DNA of 27,640 bases from Pseudomonadota bacterium (GTDB lineage Bacteria > Pseudomonadota > Gammaproteobacteria > Xanthomonadales > Xanthomonadaceae). A program made the position numbers and the translations under genes. The stretch is from the NCBI GenBank assembly GCA_023423235.1, contig JAFAFY010000032.1, positions 1 to 27,640 of the forward strand, given 5' to 3'. The notes below the pieces were generated by a model. That model saw only the letters and a program-made list of their open reading frames with translations. It made no database searches and had not been told where the DNA came from. The number at the start of each line of letters is the position of its first letter. Position 1 is the stretch's first letter. Of the stretch, positions 1 through 7,839 are shown piece by piece.

Positions 1-258
1 GGCGGTCGCGGCGCCGCGCTGCAGGTCCTGCACCACGCGCCACCAGTCGGCCAGCGTGGTGTGTTCGGCCAGGTGGGCGAACTCCAGCGCGATACCGGTC
101 TCGCCCCAGGCCATCACCAGGCCGAGCACGCGCATCGAATCCAGGCCCAGGTCCATCAGGTTGTCGTCGTCGCCGACATCTTCAGGCGACTCGCCCAGCA
201 GCCTTGCGATGTCGGCGCGCATGCGCTCGAGCGTCAGCGGCGCGGTGGGTGCGGTCAT
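1..258 (-). CDS. entB': Stand-alone aryl carrier protein (EntB'), cut by the window edge
   Basis: This encodes an aryl carrier protein. Its phosphopantetheine arm would carry 2,3-dihydroxybenzoate, loaded by EntE, to the siderophore NRPS in the cytoplasm. The 86 residues visible show the carrier-protein signature LGLDSMR at about residues 37-43, so Ser41 is the expected phosphopantetheine attachment site. In E. coli this domain is the C-terminal third of EntB; here it is a separate gene. Its ATG (258-256) overlaps the entB stop in an ATGA, a classic translational coupling. The frame is still open at base 1, and the C-terminus should end shortly beyond. The split arrangement matches what is known for S. 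maltophilia. The role is inferred from the motif and position. Confidence 0.88.
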   Translation of the reverse strand, partial: MTAPTAPLTLERMRADIARLLGESPEDVGDDDNLMDLGLDSMRVLGLVMAWGETGIALEFAHLAEHTTLADWWRVVQDLQRGAATA

Positions 259-890
259 TGCAGTGTCTCCAGCAGGTCATCGGTGGTCATCGGCACGCCG
301 CAGGTGCGCGCGATCCAGTGCAGGGCGAGATCATGGTCGGCGCGCGAGAAGTCGGCGACCGCGTCGGCGGCGACGAAGGTTTCGATGTCGCGCTGGAACG
401 CGTCGGTCGCGGTCGAGAGCACGCCGATGTGCGCGTACACGCCGGTGAGCAGCAACTGGTCGCGGCCGCGCGCGCGCATCATGCGTTCCAAGTTGCTGCG
501 CTGGAACGCGCTGTAGCGGTGCTTGACCAGCACGTGGTCGCCTTCGGCCGGCGCCAGCGCGTCGATCACCGCCTCGTGTTCGGCGGTCGCGCGCATGCCC
601 GGGCCCCACAGGTCGGCCTGCAGGCCGCGGTCGCGGCGGTCCTGGTTGCCGCGCTGCGCGGTGTAGAACACCGGGATGCCGCGCGCACGGGCATGGGCGA
701 TGAGCCGGGCCAGGTTGGCGATGGCCGGGGCGAGCGGCGCGGCGTCGGGGTCGAAGGCCGCCAGGAAATAGCGCTGCATGTCGTGCACCAGCAGCGCCAG
801 GCGCGCGGTCTCGGGTCGCCACTGTCCGCGCGCGACGGGGAGTTCGCCGGCGGTCGGCAGCGGATAGGGCTTGATCGTCGGAATTGCCAT
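255..890 (-). CDS. entB: Isochorismatase EntB (isochorismatase domain only)
   Basis: It hydrolyses isochorismate to 2,3-dihydro-2,3-dihydroxybenzoate and pyruvate in catechol siderophore synthesis. The 211-residue protein starts MAIPTIKPYPLP, like E. coli EntB (MAIPKLQAYALP), so I take the ATG at 890. An ATG four codons upstream (902) is also possible. Visible active-site motifs are HDMQRYF (Asp37), WGPG, VLVKHRYSAF (Lys123) and GVYAHIG (150-156). Asp and Lys match the catalytic pair of the family. The protein ends after the isochorismatase fold: there is no fused carrier domain, which is supplied by the next gene with a 4-base overlap. The promoter-proximal side carries a tandem duplication of this gene's own 5' end. 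Confidence 0.93.
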   Translation of the reverse strand: MAIPTIKPYPLPTAGELPVARGQWRPETARLALLVHDMQRYFLAAFDPDAAPLAPAIANLARLIAHARARGIPVFYTAQRGNQDRRDRGLQADLWGPGMRATAEHEAVIDALAPAEGDHVLVKHRYSAFQRSNLERMMRARGRDQLLLTGVYAHIGVLSTATDAFQRDIETFVAADAVADFSRADHDLALHWIARTCGVPMTTDDLLETLQ

Positions 891-898
891 CGATGCGG

Positions 899-1063
899 TC
901 ATCGTTCGAGGAAAGGCGCCCTCATCCGGCCCTTCGGGCCACCTTCTCCCGCAGGTGGGAGAAGGATTGCAGAGGTCGTGCGGTGTCGAGGTGCTGCGAG
1001 CCGCGCGGCGGGAAGATCGGCGGCGGTCGGCAGCGGATCGGGCTTGATCTTCGGAATTGCCAT
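899..1063 (-). pseudogene. Duplicated 5' remnant of entB (54-codon open frame)
   Basis: Reading leftwards from the duplicated ATG at 1063, the frame begins MAIPKIKPDPLPTAADLP, matching EntB's MAIPTIKPYPLPTAGELP. It loses similarity after about 21 codons and then reads through the palindrome. It stops at TGA 901-899. That stop overlaps the upstream candidate entB ATG (902-900) as ATGA, so ribosomes finishing this remnant could restart on entB. It cannot encode an enzyme. It may be a neutral scar or a coupled leader peptide. Confidence 0.75.
918..965. repeat. REP-like double hairpin, copy 1
   Basis: Two adjacent hairpins are present: GGCCC-TTC-GGGCC (928-940) and CCTTCTCCC-gcaggt-GGGAGAAGG (942-965). 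The core 'CCCTCATCCGG' followed by these palindromes resembles the short intergenic palindromes dispersed in many proteobacterial genomes. The family assignment is from memory. The element lies upstream of entB inside the operon transcript and could affect RNA stability or termination. Confidence 0.75.
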
Positions 1064-1090
1064 CGATGCGGTCATCGTTCGAGGAAAAGC

Positions 1091-1138
1091 GCCCTCATCC
1101 GGCCCTTCGGGCCACCTTCTCCCGCGGGCGGGAGAAGG
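1091..1138. repeat. REP-like double hairpin, copy 2
   Basis: This is the same two-hairpin unit as at 918-965, offset by 173 bp. It has GGCCC-TTC-GGGCC at 1101-1113 and CCTTCTCCC-gcgggc-GGGAGAAGG at 1115-1138. The loop differs at two bases. It sits about 30 bp beyond the entE stop codon in the transcription direction of the operon. Confidence 0.75.
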
Positions 1139-1166
1139 GTTGCAGAGCGGCGCCGCGGACCAGGGA

Positions 1167-2813
<1,647 letters not shown>

Positions 2814-2829
2814 TGCTTCCTCATGCGTG

Positions 2830-4011
2830 TCATGCGGTCCGCACATCGCCGATGCCCAGCGCATCGAGCAGCGCGCGGAACTTGGCGGCGGTCTCGTCGA
2901 GTTCGAGTGCCGGTTGCGAGCCGGCCACGATACCCGCACCGGCGAACAGGCGCATCGCCCGGTCCTGGACATGCGCGCAGCGGATCGAGACATACCAGTC
3001 GCCGTCGCCAGCGGCATCCACCCAGCCCACGGCCCCGGCGTAGAAGCCGCGATCCACCGGCTCCAGCGCGCGGATCGCCGCCAGCGCAGGGGCGCGCGGA
3101 GTCCCGCAGACTGCAGGCGTAGGATGCAGTACTCCGGCCAGCGCGGCCGCCGATATCGACGGGTCCTTCAGCACGCCTTCGATCCGGGTGCCGAGATGCC
3201 ACATGGTGGCGGTGGCGTGCAGCGATGGCGTGGCCGGTGCCTGCAGCCGGCTGCACAGCGGCGCCAGGCCGTCGAGGATCGCCTCGACCACGTGCCGGTG
3301 CTCGTCGTGATCCTTGCGCGAGGCCAGCAGAGCCTCGGCGGCACGGGTATCGGCGCCGGGATCGCGCAGCCTGCGCGCGGAACCTGCCAGCGGATGCGAG
3401 ACCACGGCAGTGCCGCGGCGCGAGACCAGCAGCTCCGGCGTCGCCCCGACCAGCCACGCGGGCGCGGCGCCCGCGGCCACCGGCAGCGGCGCGACGAAGG
3501 CGCTGATGCTGGGGTCGGCGCCCAGGCGCTCGGCCAGGGCGAAGGGATCGATCGCCGCGGCGGCGTCGATGCGCAGGCTGCGCGCCAGCACCACCTTGCG
3601 CAGTGCGCCGACGTCCTCGCCCGCATCCTGCAGCCGCGCCACGCAGCGCGCGACCGCATCGAGATAGGCCTGGGCGCCCGGTTCCGGCACCGCCTCGCCG
3701 GCCAGCGCCGGCAGCGGTGCACTGGCCGTCACCGCAGCGCCCAGCCGGGCCGGCTGGAACAGCGCGTCGTCCTGGTGCGGGTCGAACGGCAATGCGCCGA
3801 CCAGCAGCGCGGGACCGTCGACGGGTCGTGCGAAGAAACCATCGGCGCGCGCGCCCAGCGTTGCCGCCGGCCCCGGCGGCAGGCGCGCCAGGCAGCCTTC
3901 CGCGTCCAGGGCGCGGGTGGGCGCGCGCAGGCGGAAACGGGCAAGCGCGGCGAAGCCGCTGTCGGCCACCGGCTGCGGCACGTTCTCGCGCAGGGCCAGC
4001 GCCTCGTTCAT
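2830..4011 (-). CDS. entC: Isochorismate synthase EntC
   Basis: It converts chorismate to isochorismate, the committed step of 2,3-dihydroxybenzoate synthesis. The 393 residues match the EntC/DhbC size. The chorismate-binding fold is recognisable from LRKVVLAR (Lys139, the expected general base), GATPELLV (Glu193, the expected acid), SRKDHDEHRHVVE (231-243, including Glu237), LHPTPAVCG (295-303) and the metal-binding LDET (Glu373) near the C-terminus. The N-terminal ~100 residues are less conserved, as is usual. The ATG at 4011 overlaps the exporter stop codon (ATGA), showing coupled translation in the exporter-entC-entE-entB-entB' operon. Confidence 0.95.
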   Translation of the reverse strand: MNEALALRENVPQPVADSGFAALARFRLRAPTRALDAEGCLARLPPGPAATLGARADGFFARPVDGPALLVGALPFDPHQDDALFQPARLGAAVTASAPLPALAGEAVPEPGAQAYLDAVARCVARLQDAGEDVGALRKVVLARSLRIDAAAAIDPFALAERLGADPSISAFVAPLPVAAGAAPAWLVGATPELLVSRRGTAVVSHPLAGSARRLRDPGADTRAAEALLASRKDHDEHRHVVEAILDGLAPLCSRLQAPATPSLHATATMWHLGTRIEGVLKDPSISAAALAGVLHPTPAVCGTPRAPALAAIRALEPVDRGFYAGAVGWVDAAGDGDWYVSIRCAHVQDRAMRLFAGAGIVAGSQPALELDETAAKFRALLDALGIGDVRTA

Positions 4012-5222
4012 CGCGGCACCTGCCGATGCAGCAGCGCCGCGGTCGCCAGCACCAGCAGCACCGCGCCGACCAGCAGGTAGGGCGCGTTGGGCGACCAGCG
4101 GTAGAGCAGCGTGCCCAGCAGCGGCCCGACCACCATGCCCATGCCCTGCACCGAGGCCACGGTGCCGGCGGCCGCGCCCTGCTCGTGCGCATCGACCGAA
4201 TCCGCGGCCAGCGCCTGGAACGACGGAAACACGAACCCCATGCCGAACGCGGCGACGCCGTAGGCGGCCAGCAGTTGCCAGCGTGCATCGACCAGCGCCA
4301 CCGCGGCAAAACCAAGCGCGGACACCAGGGCGCCCAGTGCGATCCAGCGCATGGGCGGCACGCTGCGCAGCCGCATCACCAGCGCCTGCGACAGCATCAG
4401 GCCCGCGCCCACCGCAGTCAGCGACAGCCCCGCGGCGGCGGCGCCGGCCTCGGGCGTCAGCTGCAGGCGGTCGATGGCGAAGAAGCCGACCACGACCTGG
4501 GCGATGGTCACCGACACCATCGCCGCGAACGCCGTGTACACCGGCAGCCGCAGGCGCGGATCGAACACCCGCATGCGCGTCTTCGGCCGCTGCCCGCCGG
4601 GCTGCGCGGGCGTGATCGCCGGCAGCCAGCGCCACACCACCAGCAGCGACACCAGCGGCAACGCCGCGGCCGCGTACAGCGCCAGGGCCAGGTTGCCCTG
4701 CGCCACCCAGCCCGCAGCCGCCGGGCCCAGCACCATGCCGGCGGCGTTGGCGCTGCCCAGCTTGGCCATCGCCCCGCCACGCTGGCCGGGCGGCACGGTG
4801 TCGGCAACCAGCGCGGCCGCGGTCGGCGGCACCGCCGCGTAGAACAGGCCGATCAGGGCACGGGTGCCGACCAGCATGGCCACCGACAGCAACACCGCCG
4901 GTGGCTGGCGCAGGGCGACATCGACGAACAGCGCCATCACGATGTAGATCAGCGCATAGCCCGTCAGCGCGATCAGCAGCACGCGCTTGCGCCCGATGCG
5001 GTCGCTGAGCACGCCCCAGCGCCGCGCCGCCAGCATCCACAGCACGCCCGCGGCGGTGACCGACAGTCCGGCGTGCCATTCCGCCAGCCCCAGCAGGCGC
5101 ACGACCGGGCCGACCACGGCGACGAAGGACATCATCGCCATCGCCCCCAGCAATGCGGTCAGCACCAGCGCCGGCAGCGGCGTGGCGGGCGCGTGCGGGC
5201 CGGTCAACGCAGTGCCCCGCAA
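4008..5222 (-). CDS. MFS transporter, probable siderophore exporter (EntS role)
   Basis: This is a 12-helix major facilitator protein of about 404 residues. The MFS motif A is clear (GVLSDRIGRKR, about 70-80 from the chosen start), and a second half repeats the pattern. As the first gene of the siderophore operon, its likely job is export of the finished catecholate, like EntS. The substrate is inferred from context; by sequence it looks like a generic drug:H+ antiporter. The start is uncertain. The only upstream in-frame ATG (5453) lies inside a TACAAT -10-like sequence and would add some 77 residues without membrane character. TTG 5222, behind a GGGGA, gives the normal length. GTG 5402 and TTG 5207 are alternatives. 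Confidence 0.82.
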   Translation of the reverse strand: MRGTALTGPHAPATPLPALVLTALLGAMAMMSFVAVVGPVVRLLGLAEWHAGLSVTAAGVLWMLAARRWGVLSDRIGRKRVLLIALTGYALIYIVMALFVDVALRQPPAVLLSVAMLVGTRALIGLFYAAVPPTAAALVADTVPPGQRGGAMAKLGSANAAGMVLGPAAAGWVAQGNLALALYAAAALPLVSLLVVWRWLPAITPAQPGGQRPKTRMRVFDPRLRLPVYTAFAAMVSVTIAQVVVGFFAIDRLQLTPEAGAAAAGLSLTAVGAGLMLSQALVMRLRSVPPMRWIALGALVSALGFAAVALVDARWQLLAAYGVAAFGMGFVFPSFQALAADSVDAHEQGAAAGTVASVQGMGMVVGPLLGTLLYRWSPNAPYLLVGAVLLVLATAALLHRQVPR

Positions 5223-5451
5223 CAGTCCCCGCAGCAGGTGGACGATGCCGGCGGCCGGTGGCCGGGCTGGCAGGGCGCCGGATGCCGGGGGGCGCGCAAT
5301 GGAAACGTGGAATGACGCATGGACAGGGTGCGATGAAAGTCGATAGGCGCAAACCCAACGTCTGCGCGGCAGTGCGGTTGACTGGCAGCGCCAGGCTTGC
5401 ACGGATGCAGTCGGGGCCGGGTTGCCGCCGTGTACGCCGGCAGGCGCAGTC

Positions 5452-5491
5452 ATTGTACCTGTTTGAGAATAATTCGCATTGCAATTACGAC
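5452..5491. promoter_or_regulatory. Divergent promoter region with Fur-box-like sequence
   Basis: GAGAATAATTCGCATTGCA (5465-5483) matches 11 of 19 positions of the Fur consensus GATAATGATAATCATTATC and sits between the divergent exporter and receptor genes. Rightward, TTGAGA (5463-5468) is spaced 17 bp from a weak -10, TACGAC (5486-5491). Leftward, TACAAT (5457-5452) is a good -10 without an obvious -35. The remainder of the ~330-bp space between 5223 and 5554 shows no other gene or motif that I recognise. Iron repression of both directions is inferred. Confidence 0.6.
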
Positions 5492-5554
5492 CCCGTTCTG
5501 TGCCCTCCCCGCCGTCGCCAGAGGACCGGACCCTTTCCCTTCCGGAGCCTGTTC

Positions 5555-7639
5555 ATGTCGCGTGTCACCGTCCTCCTCCCGACCCCGGCGCTGCGCCGCC
5601 CCCGTACCACCCTCCTGGCTGCCACCATCCTCTGCCTCCTCGCCGGCAATGCCGCCGCCGACGCCACCAGCGCCACCGCCGCATCCACAGACGCGCCTAC
5701 CCGCGATTTCGACACCGTCGTGGTCACGGCCACCGGCGTCCAGCAGTGGATCAAGGACGCACCGGCCAGCATCAGCGTGATCACCCGCGAGGAGATCGAG
5801 CGAAAGCCGGTCAGCAGCATCGGCCAGCTGCTGAGCACCCTGCCAGGCGTGACCGGCGGTTACGCGCTGTCCGGTGCGCAGTCGAAGATCCGCCTGCGTG
5901 GCCTGCCCGAGCAGTACACCCTGATCCTCATCGATGGCCGCCGCCAGGGCAGCTCGGCCGGCGTCAACTATCGTGACGATCTCGGCCCGCAGGACCTCAA
6001 CTGGCTGTCCCCGGACATGATCGAACGCATCGAGGTGGTGCGCGGCCCGATGTCTTCGCTGTACGGCTCGGATGCGATGGGTGGCGTGATCAACATCATC
6101 ACCCGCAAGGTCGCGCCTGAATGGCGCGGCTCGGTGACCTACAACTACAGTCGCCCCTCGGCATCGGAACGTGGCGACACGATCCAGCTGGGCGCGCAGT
6201 TCAGCGGCCCGTTGACCGAGCACCTGGGCCTGCGGGTCGGCGCCAACCTGACCGACCGCGAGTCCGACACCGGCGCGCGGCAGACGCCGGGCAACAAGGC
6301 CGAGAACACCAACGCACTGCTGAACTGGCGGATCAACGACGACCACAGCATCGCGGCCGAAGCCTCGCGCGGCGTGCAGCGCGCCAGCGGCGCCGGCAGT
6401 GTCAGTGCCTGGGGCCTGTCGGAACTGGTGCACACCGGTTACGCGCTGAGCCACGATGGGCGCTACGGCGATGCCTCCAGCTCGAAGATCAGCCTGGTGC
6501 AGAACGAGTACGAGGACCAGGACAGCGAACTGGGGACCTGGTCGCGCGAGCTGGTGCTCGACGCGGTCTTCAATACCGGCTTCGACTGGGGCCTGCCGCA
6601 TGCGCTCAACGTCGGCGGGCAGTGGAAGCGCGAGGAACTGCGCAACCCCGCCACCATCGGCACCGTGCCGGTGACCTGGACCGGCAGCGGTCGCATCAGT
6701 CCGGAGAACGCGGCCGACGCCTGGGCGCTGTTCGCCGAGGACCACATTTCCCTGCGCGACAACCTGACCCTGACCCTCGGCCTGCGCTGGGACAACACCG
6801 AGAACTACTCGGACAACCTCAGCCCGCGCATCTATGGCGTCTGGCACCCCTCTGCCGACTGGACCGTGCGCGGCGGCGTCTCGCGCGGTTTCCGCGCGCC
6901 CAACCTCAAACAGGGCACTGCCGGTGCGGCCACCCAGTCGCGCGGCAACGGCTGCACCAGCCTGGTGCCCGAGGGCTGGAGCTCGAGAACCCCCAATGCC
7001 GACGGCACCACGGGCTGCTACATGGCCGGCAACCCGGACCTGGAACCGGAAACCAGCACCAACTACGAGGTCGGCGCCGCCTTCGACCGCAACGGCTGGT
7101 CGCTGGGCGCAACCTACTTCCACACCGATTTCGAGGACAAGATCGAGCAGATGCCGCTGCGCGACCTGCCCGGGTTCACTTCCAGCTTCGTCAACGGCTA
7201 CTGGTGGACGGTGGCGCAGAACCTGCAGGAAGCGCGCACACGCGGCGTGGAAGCCAACGTCACCGTGCCGCTGCACCCGAGCCTGACCTGGACTACCAAT
7301 GCCACCCGCATGCTGGAGTCGAAGAACCGGACAACCGGTGCCAACCTGCTGGTGGTTCCGAAGCTGACCGCCAACACCTCGCTGGACTGGCGGGTCAGTG
7401 ACGCGTGGTCACTGAACCTCAGCGCACAGCACATCGGTGAACAGCTGGTGGAAGCGTCCAGCGCAACCTTTGCCAAGGCCTACACCACCTGGGACCTGGC
7501 TGCCGGCTACGACGTCAACCGGCACCTGACGCTGCGCGCCGGCGTGCGCAATCTCACCGACACCTCCACGCTGGAGGAAGGCAACAACTACGACGGTGGC
7601 GCGCGGACCTGGTTTGTCGGCCTGACGGGCCGGTTCTGA
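5555..7639 (+). CDS. TonB-dependent outer membrane receptor, catecholate (FepA-like) type
   Basis: This is a 694-residue outer-membrane gated barrel for ferric siderophore uptake. An N-terminal signal peptide ends near GNAAA (about 35). The TonB box is DTVVVTA (53-59), followed by the plug domain (KDAPASISVITREEI ... LRGLPEQYTLILIDGRR ... IERIEVVRGPMSSLYGSDAMGGVINIIT). The barrel has a Cys-flanked extracellular loop and a terminal aromatic residue (GRF). The stretch MLESKNRTTGANL resembles FepA/IroN-type receptors. The start ATG 5555 has a GGAG site. It is divergent from the biosynthetic operon and followed by a second receptor. A ferri-catecholate is the probable ligand by context; the exact ligand cannot be read from sequence. 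Confidence 0.9.
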   Translation: MSRVTVLLPTPALRRPRTTLLAATILCLLAGNAAADATSATAASTDAPTRDFDTVVVTATGVQQWIKDAPASISVITREEIERKPVSSIGQLLSTLPGVTGGYALSGAQSKIRLRGLPEQYTLILIDGRRQGSSAGVNYRDDLGPQDLNWLSPDMIERIEVVRGPMSSLYGSDAMGGVINIITRKVAPEWRGSVTYNYSRPSASERGDTIQLGAQFSGPLTEHLGLRVGANLTDRESDTGARQTPGNKAENTNALLNWRINDDHSIAAEASRGVQRASGAGSVSAWGLSELVHTGYALSHDGRYGDASSSKISLVQNEYEDQDSELGTWSRELVLDAVFNTGFDWGLPHALNVGGQWKREELRNPATIGTVPVTWTGSGRISPENAADAWALFAEDHISLRDNLTLTLGLRWDNTENYSDNLSPRIYGVWHPSADWTVRGGVSRGFRAPNLKQGTAGAATQSRGNGCTSLVPEGWSSRTPNADGTTGCYMAGNPDLEPETSTNYEVGAAFDRNGWSLGATYFHTDFEDKIEQMPLRDLPGFTSSFVNGYWWTVAQNLQEARTRGVEANVTVPLHPSLTWTTNATRMLESKNRTTGANLLVVPKLTANTSLDWRVSDAWSLNLSAQHIGEQLVEASSATFAKAYTTWDLAAGYDVNRHLTLRAGVRNLTDTSTLEEGNNYDGGARTWFVGLTGRF

Positions 7640-7654
7640 CGGCGCATCGGTTTT

Positions 7655-7682
7655 GCCCGCGCCGCATTCGAAGGGCGCGGGC
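7655..7682. terminator. Hairpin after the first receptor gene
   Basis: GCCCGCGCC (7655-7663) pairs with GGCGCGGGC (7674-7682), 9 bp with a 10-base loop, 15 bases beyond the receptor stop. There is no U-tract on the plus strand, so intrinsic termination would be weak. It does separate the two receptor genes, each of which has its own promoter signals. Confidence 0.4.
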
Positions 7683-7734
7683 GAGACCGACCGCTGCCGG
7701 CCGCTGCCACGCAGCCGTCGCAGGTATGCTGGCA

Positions 7735-7763
7735 TTGAGAATCAATCGCATTATCGTTAATCT
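7735..7763 (+). promoter_or_regulatory. Promoter with Fur box for second receptor
   Basis: TTGAGA (7735-7740) and TAATCT (7758-7763) are separated by exactly 17 bp. Overlapping them, GAGAATCAATCGCATTATC (7737-7755) matches 13 of 19 Fur consensus positions. This is a better match than the box in front of the first receptor, and both begin TTGAGAAT. Fur repression of the receptor-esterase-propeller genes is a strong inference. Confidence 0.72.
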
Positions 7764-7839
7764 AACGCGCTATTCACACCGGCGTCGCACGCGTGCCGCG
7801 CCCGTCATCCCACTTCCCGATACGGAACACCCGCCGCTC

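Larger units (their letters stand above)
829..1147. repeat. Tandem duplication: entB 5' end plus palindrome, two 146-bp copies
   Basis: Bases 829-974 and 1002-1147 are direct copies with a period of 173 bp and about ten mismatches. Copy 1 covers the first ~21 codons of the real entB, its upstream spacer and a palindromic element. Copy 2 repeats all of this between entB and entE. Twenty-seven unmatched bases (975-1001) separate the copies. The mismatches show that the duplication is not recent, or that it has been drifting. Copy 2 adjoins the end of entE (stop at 1167), so the ancestral entE-entB spacer was probably about 100 bp. Confidence 0.93.

Noticed and set aside
829..1147. Duplicated palindromic units as a short CRISPR array or insertion sequence end
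   Set aside because: There are only two copies, the repeat includes coding sequence of entB, no spacers of uniform size exist, and no transposase is nearby.
4008..5453. Exporter start at the first in-frame ATG (481 residues)
   Set aside because: The ATG lies within a -10-like TACAAT, and the extra residues lack membrane character or family resemblance.
5450..7276. A 608-codon minus-strand open frame opposite the first receptor
   Set aside because: It is a shadow of the receptor gene, with a repetitive Ala/Gly/Val/Arg composition and no family match that I recognise.
7655..7682. Strong terminator after the first receptor
   Set aside because: The stem is good but there is no U-tract; it is kept only as a low-confidence hairpin.
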